The notes under the pieces are model-generated. The model had not been told where the DNA came from. It was given only the letters and a program-made list of their open reading frames with translations, and did not search any database. 64,000 bases of DNA from contig NC_003071.7 in NCBI RefSeq assembly GCF_000001735.4, positions 12,951,151 to 13,015,150 of the forward strand, in the 5' to 3' direction. A program made the position numbers and the translations under genes. Within the stretch, counting starts at the first letter, position 1. Each line of letters starts with the position of its first letter. This document shows positions 34,378 through 47,178 of the stretch, in pieces. The stretch is from Arabidopsis thaliana. Its lineage: Eukaryota; Streptophyta; Magnoliopsida; Brassicales; Brassicaceae.

Positions 34378-37175
34378 CAAAAGACTTTGAGGTTCTTCTT
34401 TTTCTCTTTTGACTTTCTTGGTTTGTTATTGTCAATTACTCTAAGAAATCATTTTAATTTAAGTTTGTAAAAGTTATAAAAATTATCCTAAGAAAAGAAA
34501 ATAATAGTACATAAATTCTACTTATCTAATTAAAGATTATAATAGAAATTTGCGATCGCGTACATGTATATGCTATATACTCTACCTGTCGTCATTCTCT
34601 GTATATGTATTCTAACCAAATTTGAGTTCCGAATACCCTAAAACTTAGAGTGGATTGAGACCGATAGATAAGTAAAAATTGACGATTCATATCAAACATG
34701 TAGTCTTATGGTAGAATATATATTCCAAAATAAGATACCAAATTTATAGAGAACTTGCAAACGAAATGGGAAGAATTGGTGGAATATAAACTAAAAATTC
34801 ATTCTTGCTTAAATTGAATTTTTTTTTCCTACACTGAAGAAAATACCATCGACAAAAAGAAATATGCAAAAAATCAACACAATATATTTTGTAGGATTTG
34901 TTTATTTTTTGTTAATACTTTTGAAGGATTTGTAGTTAATTGAATATATATATATATATATAATATATTATGTTTTTTTTTTTGCCATTTTACTACATTT
35001 AACCATAACCTTGCTATTTATGGAGTCCAATAGTCCATGCGCATGATAAACATACAGTATAAGTGTTCACACGATTTTATATATGCATGTGATTTTCTGT
35101 CAAATAACACGTTACTACCCAAGAATATATCATCTATTTGTTCTAACTTTTACTCATGCATGCTCTATTCACTTCGTATTTCCCATTAAATCTTTAATCT
35201 TTTCTATCTAATTAGTTCAAATTTAAATCTAACTAAAATGACACCATATCTTTTGGAATCGCTCTCTTTTGGGTGGAATCTTCTATATTATCAACGAGCT
35301 ACTATTAAGTTACTACGTTTTTTCACTCCCTTTTTTGACCTTATATATAGCTAGGCTTGTAACACCTATCGAGTAATTGACTACTGTTGGAACGAGTAAA
35401 AAACTTATAAGTTTTAACTCAGTGTAAAATGTCGCCGTCTGGTAAAAAGAGTGGTATTCTATGTATTATCCTAAATTTCATTATACACTTATGGAATTTT
35501 CTTGTTGACAGCAAAATATATAGACATAATCCTTTTTTGGATTTTTGCATATTTTCATATGTGGAAATAATCTTTTACCATGCAAAAGAGATATATAATC
35601 AACTTAGGGCCACTTTGCCCTTATCCTTGTAATAAATAGTTTTATTTTTCCCCCATAATTTAATTCATGAAACTGACTTGGATAGTCCGAACCACTAGAT
35701 TAGATTCGCATCATACAAGTACAACTGGATTATAAAACTGAAATAGAAATTCAACTATAAAATTCAAAGCACGTAATGAACTTCTTCTTTTTTCACCTAT
35801 TGTGTTTCCATATAATTCCACAAATGACATTTTTTAACTGGTAGTGAGGATAATAGGATATGATGATTCTCAAATTTCGAATATTTGTATATTGGTTGTT
35901 AAAAACATTCGGATAAGTCACAAACATATAAATCAGCATAACCTTGGAAAAAAATTACGTTTGAAATCTAGACTAATACATCCAATCCAATGATTAGTTT
36001 GAACTACATGCATAATTGCATACTAAATAATGATCAAGTATACTAAATTCTGGAGTTTGATATGATTAAGCGAAGCTTTAATGTTTCGGCCATGTGAAAC
36101 CTCGTCTTAGAATAGTTGTCATCACGCGATGTTGGCTAACGTAACAAGAATCATCAATCTCGTACCACACATGTTGCACATGAGAAACAAACAGCCGCAA
36201 TATTCTTGATTCACCTTTCTTCTTTTCTCTTTTAACCAAAAACATAAGCTGCAATATTCTTAATTCACACTCGGGACCAAAACATGTTAAAGAGTTATTG
36301 TTTTGTCATTGGTATTCAAACTCGTGATCTTGAAGATTTTTTTTTTCTCTGGTCACAACATCATAATCATGTTATTTTCTAATATTTATGTATACTTAGA
36401 AATAAATAATATAGTTAGGATATTTTTTAAGTAATTAATTAACATGCAAAGGATTTTGTAGGACGGCATGTAAGAAACAGAATCAACTGATAGAAACTGC
36501 AATAATGCCTGATACACACACACAGCTGTAATTGGGGCTCACGTTCCCAGCTTGCAATAGACATTTTTTTGTTTATCTTATTCATAAAATATATAATTAC
36601 AATACTAATATCATGGCATCTCATTACCCCTCATATAATTAAAGTATAAAAAAACAATAAAGTATACCACATTTCTAAAAGAAAAGTACGCATTATGAAC
36701 TTTATTAACTCAAATATCGAGTATCAGAGTAAAAATATGTCATATATAAGCCATATAGGCTTTTGTGAAAATCAACGGCATGTGTTAATGTTACAGGAAT
36801 GAATTTGGAATCTTTAAAAGGGAAAAAAAACAAAAAATGAAACTCACTATGCAAAAAACCATGTCTACCTAAATTTGGTCACAAACATGTTTTACGTGAT
36901 TATATTTGCCTTCATGAAGTATAGACCAACAAGAACGTCTCAAATAGTAAAGACAGAACGTGGGTAAGTGACAAACACGGTTGCATGTAAAAGGTAGGTA
37001 CAAACGCTATATCGACAACCAGATATGGTTGGTGTTTATATCTGTGTAACCTAGTGGTGCATGCTCAATGAAAGATATAACCAAAAATAACACTTTTTTC
37101 CTTATGCTTAAGAAACATATCAGATTTGGTGATAACTTGAACTAAAGACCCAAGATATGGATATGAATTTCTTAC
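34378..37175. other. Intergenic region VAL1/HEIP1
   Basis: AT-rich spacer with an AT microsatellite near 34945-34965 and a long T run near 34972. Short frames (35429-35632, 36439-36624) do not look coding. I see no RNA gene or intact transposon. The final 100-200 bases are presumably the 3' UTR of the next gene. Confidence 0.5.
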
Positions 37176-40100
37176 CTAAGTTTTTAAAGAGTCAAGAAGC
37201 AATGCCTTGTTAAAACAAACGAGCTGAAGTGTGCGTCTTTCCAGCATTATCATTTGTTGGAACGGGTCTCTACTTGTCTTTTCTCCTGATTCTGTCTCAA
37301 GATTCATATGTTAGCTTTTTGTAATAATTCTAGGTAATAAACAAATTATCTTAGCAAACAGAATTAAATTTACCTCTGTTTCTTTGGTGACGAGCTTCCA
37401 TGACCTCCTTGTTGGGGTTACATCTAACAACACTTAAGAAATTTTTATGTGTCAGTGTAACATATTGTAAGAGATGTTAGTGAAGAACACAAAGAAGTGT
37501 GTGACAATGTTCACCGTACATACTCATTTTCGTCTGAGAGGCTCTTTGCAATGGATGATGAGGTCTCATCTCCCTGATTTTTTGGGTGATTTACTTCTCT
37601 GCTTTGCTCATTATCGTTCTCTGATAACGTGTCATTCTCAAAACCGCATGTGTCTCCTGCTAGTTTAGATTTATGGTTTGCTGATAAACAGTTTACATAG
37701 TCCTCTTCATCGTGGTCACCATCATCATCATCTCCGGTGCCTCCTACTGAAAACTTGGGAATCCATGTTTCCGGAATAGAATCAGGGGCACGAGATGAAC
37801 GCCAGTGAGAGGAACCACGCTCAGGGTTTAGGAAAGGATATGGCTTATTCCTCTCACTTGTAATCTCTGTGACAGAAGTTAAAACAGGAGTTTACATGTG
37901 AGAGAGAACGCCAAGATAATGATTATGTTTTAGGTCTGAAACCATATCCAAATATATTCTATGGTTCTAGATATAAGATCTCTGCACCGTGGCTTGGGAC
38001 AGGATGATAGACAAGCCTTTGAAGATGTTTTAGAAATATAAATAAGAGAAACAAACCTGAGTTTATTCCTGCTGATGTAAATCCTTCTCCAAACCAATCG
38101 TAAGACGCGTCTAGACCACCCTTTCTCTGACTGGTAGATTTTAACTTTCCTGAGTTTGATAGTCTGCCCTGCTTTCCAGACCTAACTTGTCTCTTCATAT
38201 GTTGATCATCCACTTCCCAGTCTTCCCACGATTCTTGGAAAAGGTCAGTATTGATATACTTTTTGTCTCCAAGGTTGCTAAACTTATTAGTTTCCCTTTT
38301 CCTTTGTCTTGTGTTGGTCTCAAACTGTGAATTGTGGGTTTCATTGGTCCAAACTGACAAGATTTAGGGGCAGTGACGGTTCAATAACTAGGAAGAATGA
38401 AATGTTTTCAAAATCCTAACATATGATTCTCAAGAATTCTTCAGAAAAATCAATACCTGCACTAGACGAGCAAGATTCTTCGCTGTTAAGAACAGTGAGC
38501 TAGTGTCAGGATTGCAGTTCATTCTATATAAAGTATATGAAACACAATCAGAAAGAAAAATATCGCAGATGCTTACCTACGCAAACTATGGCTGTCTTTA
38601 TCTTCCTCAAGTACAATGGATGACCAAACCGGTCGGTCAAATACATTGTCAAAATCAAAGTCGGAGGTTCTGAAATAACAAGATGTTATGTTTGAAAAGT
38701 TTAATCAGCATGAGTTCAAAAATGGCTTGATGCATTTTAAGGAATTGACTTACGCTGCCTTTGCGAAACTTGGATAATCGATATTCCTTTTTAAAAGATG
38801 TGATCTTCGAGTTGGTGAATCTGAAATACAGAAAAACCAAGGAATTAGCAAATAAATAGGCAAAACCCCAGTAATTCCAACAAATATGTAGATAAATCAC
38901 AAATATTTCTCCAACTTCAAACACCAACAACAGAGGAAACTAAGAGATACTGAAAGAAAGTGAACTAAAACTTAAGAGATATGATTTAGAACTTCCAAAA
39001 GAATGATATGAAACACTGAGTCAATGAACCTCCAAAAGACATACGCTTAGACTATAATTATTTTATGAATACAACTAACAAGGTCAAATGAAAATTCTTT
39101 GATAAAAGCATATATGCGTGTTAGCTGTTATTCCTAATTTAGTTGAGATAAACCCACCTCTAATGTTGGACCTCCAGGTCGTTTCCAGGTAATCCCTAAA
39201 ACGCAGAAGACTTTTAATGTCAAAAGGCACAGTATCACCATCATAAAGTGACGAAATAAGAGAGTTTGAAGACTACCTCTTCTTTTTCCTATGGTGTTCT
39301 GTAGAAGAGCGACTCTCAGTGCAATCATTGCAATATTTCAGGAAATCAGGGTTCAAACTCTCCTTTTGGCATGGCTGTTCGGCCTTCCAGTAAAAACTAT
39401 CTTCCCCGTCATCAAGAAAGGCGGGCTTAGCTGGTTAAGGAAGGACAAGAAATCAAATTCATACATCTTTTTACTTGATCTCGTGAGGAAAGAAAGAAAC
39501 AGGTGCACATATCTTATATCAGAAAAGATTCCCTATAGTTCATATCACACCACATGAAATTGTGTAATATTCACTAAGAAGTGACATGCTACTTTGATCA
39601 AGTCATGTTTTCCATAAATTTCAGAAGGTAGTGGGTTGCATAGATGGTGATTTGTGAATGAAAAGAAAATAAACCTTTTGCATAAGACATTACCATTCCA
39701 TTCATCGTCAGAGAACCTGCTGTTGTTGAAATCTGCAACGTCACAGAAGTAATTTCTAGAGTCGCTATATTGTTTGTGCAAGTGATCACTGAAAGTTTGC
39801 AGTTTTTGCTTTCTGCCCCCATCTTTAGCATGTATGCCAATTGGAGACCTATAAAGGCTGTCATCTTGGAACATTTTGCTACTTTGAATCATTGTGTCCT
39901 GTAAGAGGGAGATGAAAATATCCGGTCAGGAAAAAAGAGTTAGAAATGAATGGAAGACAGCTAAAAGATAAGATGACGAGACTTTGTTACCACTTCGTTC
40001 TCAAAGTCGTTGAGCCTTCCCCTGACATGTGATGTATCTGGTTGACCAGTATCCTTCCATGGAGAGGAGCACCGGTACACAAAAGTTCTTTCACATCACA

Positions 40101-41768
40101 AGTTAAATAAAATCACTGATCTATATCTTAAGTGGTACATATTACTGCTAATGTAAGAGAAAACAGTATAAATAAATAAAAAGGAAAACAAACAAAATGC
40201 AAACAAGTCCCAAGAAAAAAAAATACTCGTGAATGCTAATCACCTGTCTGATGGTTGTGGGGAATTAACTGGAGTTTCCGTGTTTATTTTACCTAATCCT
40301 GAAAGGAGAAAGTAAGAGTCACACGAGAGAGGCACAGTAGGATAACCTCTTAAAGACTGATCATGATCTAGGTACACATGGAAAGTTGAAATTTTCCACT
40401 ACTCTGTGATCTCTAAGATCTATACCTTCGACTGAAAATGCCATGTGAGCCTCAGACGGAGAACATTCTTCCAGGTTGGTTGTTGTATGATCATCACCAA
40501 CCAAATCAAAGACAGATAACTCTGAAAAATGTATAATGTCCATGTCAACATAAAATTTGAGACTTGCAGATGGCTAACATTCTGATAACTGAGCATGCAA
40601 CAAAAAGTGATTGCGAAGTCAAACCAGAATGAAAACAAACTACAGTAAACCTTTCTAGTTTCTAGATATTGTCTCAATACTAAAGTTATAGTGATTACTT
40701 ACTCCGCTCAGTGCCATCCATCAGATCTGCGGTGGTGTTTGTTTTCTTGAAATCATTTGTCTGGTTGTCAGTGTTTGCTTTCTTGAAATCATTTGTCTGG
40801 TTGTCAGGGATACTAAACAAAGTCCTGTAAGAAAGTAAAGCATCAAAATTTCTATGAAAATGTGCAATTCTGTTAGCAAGATAACCAAGATGATATACAT
40901 GCTGAGAAAGAAAACTTGTGCAGTGGCATTATATGAAAGCAAAAACAAAGAAAACTGGCTTGCCTCTTAGAGGAAGTAGGTTCTGCTATATGGTTAAATG
41001 AACTTCCTGCATTATCACATACAACATGAGCAGAAGAGGACCATATTCATAGATAATGAGTTTGACGACCTTACCTACTCCGGACATGTTGTCCTTAAGG
41101 CTGTAAAAATCAGCATCCAGATCTTGCATTCCTTTTTCCGTTAACAAGTGACACAAACAAGAAAAATGCAAAGTGAAATTACATGTCATGGTTCTGAGCG
41201 ATAAAGCAAATAAATGGTTCATAAACTGACTCCAATTATGACTGCTGGAAGTCATAACAAGCATATACTTACCATTTTCTGGACCAGAAGGTTTGCATTC
41301 AGGAGTAGCGGTTGACAAATTCAGCAAATTGAGAATATCCAGAGATTGGTGTTCTCTTAAGTGTTGATTACTATTGTTTATATCATTACTACAGCTCTCA
41401 GACCCAACTGTGAACTGATGCTGTTGCTGTCTCCTCTGCTCAAAATATTGTTTTTGCCTTCAGGTGCAACAAAGATGAAATTAAAAGTGTAAGCACAATG
41501 GGAAGCATATGCTGACAAACATCTCATAAAGAGAACAAGAAGGAGCTTACACACCTCTTCTTCACTGACGTGTGTGACTGATTACCCCAAAAGGTTCCCA
41601 GAAAACAATAACAAGTCAAAATGAAAACAAATTATAAGAAAAATAAGCTATTATCCCAACACCAAGAGGTTTTAGCTTCACCCCATTTATAACGGACCTC
41701 TGAATTTGAAATATCACTAAAAGGAAAAAGTCACTCACAGCGGCTACTTTCCGCCTCGATCCTCCCAT
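37176..41768 (-). CDS. HEIP1: Nineteen-exon protein, probable meiotic crossover factor HEIP1
   Basis: I assembled 19 exons: 41739-41768, 41555-41577, 41273-41457, 41075-41131, 40964-41006, 40703-40824, 40436-40521, 40244-40298, 39991-40087, 39694-39898, 39277-39430, 39158-39195, 38754-38820, 38577-38669, 38457-38482, 38057-38353, 37524-37866, 37374-37433, 37176-37291. They keep frame to 698 aa. The N-terminus SHTSVKKRRQKQYFEQRRRQ is a basic helix and the C-terminus (DPFQQMIMLERRTLQLVCFN) another helix; the middle is polar and disordered. It has no enzyme motif. I recall At2g30480 as HEIP1, the plant HEI10-interacting pro-crossover protein, but this is memory and not a motif-based call. Intron 5 has a GC donor; exon 6 holds a 12-residue tandem repeat. 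Retaining intron 17 would give an early stop at 37511-37513. An overlapping ATG at 41772 opens a frame that ends soon. Confidence 0.75.
40735..40806 (-). repeat. In-frame 36-bp tandem duplication in HEIP1 exon 6
   Basis: Two 36-base copies (40735-40770, 40771-40806) differ at one base and encode DNQTNDFKKANT then DNQTNDFKKTNT. The near-identity indicates a recent duplication that kept frame in a disordered region. Confidence 0.9.
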
Positions 41769-42710
41769 CCATTGCAGCATTCGTAGAAATTCCGGTTCTT
41801 AGAGTTTTCAAATTGTACGACTGCACAAAGATTTCGAAATTAAAATTTCGACGCCACCACGAACAATTCGACCCAACGATTCCATAACTAGGTTGCGATT
41901 CACTATCAATTAGTCACTGAGACTGAAAATTTTGAATCCTAATCCTAAATTTCCGATCAGATCTAGAAGAATCTAGGTAAAATTTCTACGAAATCCCTCA
42001 AAAAACATACAGATTCGAGAGAGGAGAAAGAGATATATTTAGAAAATTCGAGAAGCTTCGACAGTATCTGAATCGCGTCCCCAAAACGGAGCTCGGAGCA
42101 TAGAAACGATTACGAGAACTTGATAATTGCTGCTACCGAATGATGAATCCGATGATCTTTGATCAAATTTGCAGCAGGGGAAATCAAAGACAACGAAACG
42201 AACGGTCTTTCAAATTTCGAAAATTTCTTGTAAGCATTTGGTGTTTTTTTATTCCCGCTGCGTAATCTCTGCGAGTGATGATATTAAGGAGAAAAATAAA
42301 TGGGCTTTATAAAGCCCATTATTAGTATCTAAATTGGAGCCTATATTAGCCCATATTACTGGAAATAGTCGAATTTGTAATTAACCTATTTTGGTAATCT
42401 TTTAACACCTCCCCAAATTGTGTAATGAGATTTATTTGGTTTGAACAAGATTATTAACGTTAGAACCTAGAAACCTTCAAATTAACAACTATGGTCCAAG
42501 TCCAACAATCATGAGATTTTCAAATGATATAAGTATAACATTGATCCATCCAAAACAATGAGCACCACTAATTATTATTGCAATCGTAGAACGAACCATT
42601 TAAAGACATTTTACACAAAAACATCTCACAAAAGCAAAACAAGGGAATATTTCAACAGATTTCACAAACATTTATAAAGTCATCTTCATCCTTTTTTTTG
42701 TGCAGAAAGT
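41769..42710. other. HEIP1 leader/promoter and C4H 3' flank
   Basis: 41769 to about 42260 is the likely HEIP1 leader and promoter, with possible leader introns. It contains GGGCTTTATAAAGCCCATT near 42302-42320, an inverted repeat that includes two TCP-type GGGC/GCCC sites. 42540-42710 is the likely C4H 3' UTR. No gene. Confidence 0.45.
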
Positions 42711-44533
42711 TTAACAGTTCCTTGGTTTCATAACGATTATGGAGTGGTTAAGGATGTGCAAGCTGAATTGTCCACCTTTCTCACTAGTATCCACTTTAGA
42801 CTGTCCTGGAGGAGGAAGAAGCTCGAAGTTCTGGACCATCCTACCAATGGTGATCCCCAAAATAGGCAATGCCAATATAATCCCGGGACAGCTTCGACGT
42901 CCAACACCAAATGGCACATACCTGAAGTCATTACCGTTAGCTTCCACGTGCGATTCTTCTTCAAAGAACCTCTCTGGTCTAAACTCTTCAGGCTTCTTCC
43001 AGCTGTTGGGGTTGTTTGCTAGCCACCAAGCATTAACAAGGATTTTGCTTTCTGCTGGGATATCGTAGCCAGCGAGCTTCGCATCATGGAGGTTCATGTG
43101 AGGCACGAGGAGAGGAATCGCCATTCTCAGACGAAGAGTCTCCTTAACCACAGCTTGAAGGTATGGAAGTTTGTGAAGATCAGGCTCGGTGACTTGCACA
43201 CCCGGTCCAAGAACTGTGTCGAGTTCGTTCCTTAGCTTACTCTGGATTTCAGGATGGTTCACTAGCTCTGCAATTCCCCACTCGATAGACCACAATGTTG
43301 TCTCAATCGCTGTTTCAGCAGAAATCAAGATATCAGCTTCACAAAACCATATACAATCCAGCCTCTTCAGGGGAGACCAAAAAACCAACCTACATGAGCC
43401 TAATTTCCTGTTATGGTTACAATTCCGGATTTCTAGGATTCACTTAAAACACTAATGTCCAATTCCTTATGCAAGCAGAGACGTCTAGAGGATTGATTAC
43501 GTATCCTACAAGTAAGAAATAGAAGTTACCGGCGACATTGATGTTCTCGACGATGTAAAGAACATTGTCCTCGTTGATTTCTCCCTTCTGCTCAGCTTCA
43601 AGGATGTGATCAATGGCACATTTCAATCCTTCACTACCTGTAGGCTTAGAACTCGCAATTTGCCTGTAAGAATGAATCATCAATGTCAATTTCCCAAAAT
43701 CAAACTCAAAAGATAAAACTAAAAATAGAAACAAAAAAATGAACTCACTTCCTCTCATCAACAAAGTACTTCTTGAAAAGAGCGATTCTTCGATCTTTCA
43801 CATCTTGACAAATCTTCAAATAGCCTCTGAGGAATGGTCTAAGGATAGGAATGAAATCTCCATAGTTATACTCAAAGCTCTGAGCTAATCGACTTCTCTC
43901 ACCATTCAAAGCCTTAAGCCTAAGGAAAAGAGGATCATCCTCACTCTCAAATCTTCTATCGAACATGATACGGAACATATTGTTATACATCATCAATTGC
44001 AAACGTTTCCTCAACACGATTCCTTTCGTAGCAGAATCTGGATTCTTCTTAACATCTTCAACAACACTAGCTGCTTCAAACTCCCAACCTTCACGATTCT
44101 GTTGAACAACTTTGTTGGTGAAGAAAGGAACCGTCATGATTCTTCTCATCTTCCTCCAATGCTCGCCGTAAACAGTGAACACCATATCTTGACCTTTCCC
44201 GGTGAAAATGTCGAACACGACGTTTCTCGTTCTGGATCCAAACTCAACGCCTTGAGTGAGGAGCACTTCCTTTGTTAGATCCGGTGAGGAGACGACGACT
44301 AGGTTTCGCTGACCCATACGGAGGAGGAAGAGATCGCCGAATTTCTTAGCGTAATCGACGAGATTACGGTGGTTGAGATCATCTCCGACTTGAAGCCAGT
44401 TTCCGAAGATCGGAATTGGTATAGGACCTGGAGGTAGCTTCAATTTCTTGCCGCGGAGCTTTGAAATCACCGTGGCGAGAATCACCGCCACGAAGACGGC
44501 GATTAAAGACTTCTCCAGCAAGAGGAGGTCCAT
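42711..44533 (-). CDS. C4H: Cinnamate 4-hydroxylase, CYP73A5
   Basis: ER-bound P450 that converts trans-cinnamate to p-coumarate, step two of the phenylpropanoid pathway (REF3 locus). Exons 43749-44533, 43530-43663 and 42711-43309 give 505 aa, exactly the known length. Features in order: N-terminal signal anchor ([14 protein letters not shown]); proline hinge [16 protein letters not shown]-helix region; ExxR as KETLR; PERF as RPERF; haem loop [10 protein letters not shown] with the ligand Cys. Intron 1 is split 2+1 inside the codon after DER. All catalytic motifs are intact. The promoter carries AC elements, listed separately. Confidence 0.98.
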
Positions 44534-44646
44534 TATAGTTTGTGTATCCGCAATGATATTGTTTTTTTCCGGTGAGAAAATCGTCGGCGAGAGTAATTGA
44601 AAGCAGAAGAAGCTGCTGAGGAAGAAATAAAGAAGGGAGAGAGGAT

Positions 44647-44652
44647 TTTATA
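44647..44652 (-). promoter_or_regulatory. C4H TATA box
   Basis: Minus-strand TATAAA (within CTTATAAAATCC), about 115 bases upstream of the C4H ATG; transcription would begin roughly 30 bases nearer the gene. Confidence 0.6.
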
Positions 44653-44666
44653 AGAGGGAGAGGTTT

Positions 44667-44673
44667 GGTTGGT
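44667..44673 (-). promoter_or_regulatory. AC element (ACCAACC) of C4H
   Basis: Minus-strand ACCAACC just upstream of the TATA box. AC elements bind R2R3-MYBs (MYB58/63/85 class) and coordinate lignin and phenylpropanoid genes. A related ACCAACT occurs near 44724-44730. Confidence 0.65.
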
Positions 44674-44808
44674 TTGAGAAATGAGGACCAACGGCAAAAG
44701 GTAAACGGCGTTAGGTACGTGGGAGTTGGTGAATGATGAGATAATAAACGGCGTTAAATTTAACGTGATTGCGTGTGTGTGAGTGGGGCTTGGTGTTGTT
44801 GTTGATGG

Positions 44809-44816
44809 TGGTAGGT
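44809..44816 (-). promoter_or_regulatory. AC element (ACCTACCA) of C4H
   Basis: Minus-strand ACCTACCA, about 280 bases upstream of the C4H ATG; matches the AC-I type sequence shared with PAL and 4CL promoters. Confidence 0.65.
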
Positions 44817-44899
44817 AAAGAAAGACCACAAAGTGTATGTAAAAGTGTTTGGTGAAGGTAGGAGGAGGATGTGAGATTATGTTCATATCTATTAACTAA

Positions 44900-47178
44900 A
44901 GTTCTCTTTGTATTTTCTATTTCAGTGGAATTAAGAAACGACTAAATATGCTCATTAACAATAACCAACAAAAGAAAATGTTAAAAAAACGAAAGTAGTT
45001 GCTTCAAAAATCATATGAATAAGTGAGGGGATAAATTATATCATAATCATATTCTAACATAGATAGTATAGTACTAGGTTACTGTCAATACTTTTGTGAG
45101 ATATTATTTAATTAAGTTCATCCTACAAAGCTATGAATAATTCGATCAAAATCACTGGCACTTGTATGATTATATTTTCGCAAATTCGTTTTAGCAAGTT
45201 TTCAAGTCTTTTATCAAAATATGTACTATGTAGTCGTTCTCACTCTTAGGAGTTTTGTAATACTCCTGAAATGATGAAGTTTTCCCGATTTAATGATTGA
45301 CACATACTAAGTAGTAACATATAGATTCGTCACGTTTTGAACTTATTTCATCTTTTTTGCTCATGGTAAAAAAAGAAGAAGATAAAAACGAGTCAACTAT
45401 TTCTATTTACCTCAAGATATCTTAAGATTAACTTAAGGACAACACTCGAGTGCTCTTGTATATAAGATTAACTTAATGTATCTGAGCACAGTTTGTAATC
45501 TAATAGTTTGTATAAGTACTCAAATATAAACTCGAGACGACAAAAAAAGTTATGCACAAAGAGTATTATTGATTGTATATGTTTTAAAGTTTTTCATTGT
45601 CTACCATGTACTATATGGTGATTCCTTTTTTGTATTTAATTATAATGTATGTACTACATCTTCTTTATTGGTACATTGATTATTTCTCAAAAGCAAAGTT
45701 CAAAATTTTTAGATGCACGTTCAATAAAGTTACATTAGTATTTTGAATTAAGGTTGTTTAAAGGGTTTTCAAAACAAAAAAAAAAACACGTATGCCGAAT
45801 TTCGTTGGTCTATCATATGGAGAAAAGATCTTCAATTCGGATAGACCAACCCGCCAATAGTTTTGAACATTTTGCAAAACATTGCCGATTGTTTTGGACT
45901 TTGGGTTTGATAAAGGAAATTCCAATTACGACAAAAAAAAAAAAAGGAAATTCCAATTACGTGAATATAAAAGACTGTTTTACTTAGAAAATGCTTTGTT
46001 TGCATTCTACTGATTTTTAATTATTCTAGTGATATTTATTGTCATGATCCATGAATATTGGCGACAGTGCATTACGTTTGTGTCTCTGTGTTGACATTTA
46101 GCAAAAAATCAAATATGAATTTCAATGACTTTTTTAATCAAAGAAATCTAAATATCACTGTTTTTTTATCCTTTTTGAATAATAAGGATAAAACAAACAA
46201 GAGAAAAAACCATTATCCTTATCCCTTTACCTATGGTCAATGCAAAGCTATGAGAAACCATGTGAAAGAAAGAAAAAAATTGAACGTATTGAGACGCCGT
46301 CAGATTTGACGCCGTTAAGAAAACAAATTATTTTTTTTTTGTGTTTTTTGAAAAAGAGAAACAACTAGTGGTGGTTAAAATATACGCGCGGCACAGTACA
46401 AGGGCTTACCATTTGGCGCATACACATCCGTCCATGAACTCTTTCAATATCAAAAAATCAATTTTACAACAACCACTCTATTGACTTATAATAAAATAAT
46501 TATTTGCCTAGTATTATATTTGTGACGTATTTTGGAGTCAGAAACAAATTGTAGAAAAAAGAAATTTACAATGAGTAGTAATAAATAATATAAAGAGAGA
46601 CACACCTACCATTACCACGAAAGACAGCGACTTGGAGAAATGATGCTACCTACCTCCCCACCATATCCACCACTATTGCCCCAAAAATTTGTCACCTTAC
46701 TTTCTCCTCATGTTAGTATTCCACCTCACCCTCGTTTTTGAGATCATGACCTTACAATACATGGGCTTTTCTTACTTGGGACCATTAGCCAGAATTGTTG
46801 AGAGCTTATATATTAGAGGCTTAGAGCTATGTTTACCAAAATACAATACGTATTGCGAGTTCTATTTTCCAATAACATTTACAATTATGTGGTTTTGAAA
46901 CCGTGCGGTGGTGATACGTATACTAAAACAAGACTCCAAATTTTTAACCATAAGTGTATTGTCAACAGTTTACGTTAGTTTATAGTTAAATGATATCATT
47001 TGAGTTTTGGGAAATGAGAAAATATTACCATTGATATTTACTATATCAACATGCATTATTCAACTTCAACCTATTTTCAACATCAACTAACAGCCCTTCG
47101 AAACAACATTTCAATCCAAAAGAACACACGGTATGTCCAATGTCCTGCACGTAGTCATTGACTCATTGTTCTTACACT
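44900..47178. other. Intergenic region C4H/NET4B
   Basis: AT-rich DNA with no credible gene. Open frames at 45754-45987, 46058-46309 and 46689-46898 lack recognisable motifs. The block 46600-46690 is C-rich (CTACCTACCTCCCCACC). The last ~130 bases are the likely NET4B 3' UTR. Confidence 0.5.
45912..45961 (+). repeat. Micro-insertion: ACA + poly-A between 19-bp direct repeats
   Basis: AAAGGAAATTCCAATTACG occurs exactly at 45912-45930 and 45943-45961. Between lie only ACAAAAAAAAAA. With the G that ends the repeat it reads GACA(A)n, the same tail as the insertions at 8062, 21011 and 27958. Confidence 0.65.

Noticed and set aside
34945-34965. AT microsatellite and neighbouring long T runs, considered as a replication or matrix element
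   Set aside because: Such tracts are common in Arabidopsis intergenic DNA and nothing else supports a function.
44533-44886. 117-codon minus-strand frame upstream of C4H
   Set aside because: It is C4H leader and promoter DNA including the TATA box and AC elements; low-complexity Pro/Ser/Thr composition.
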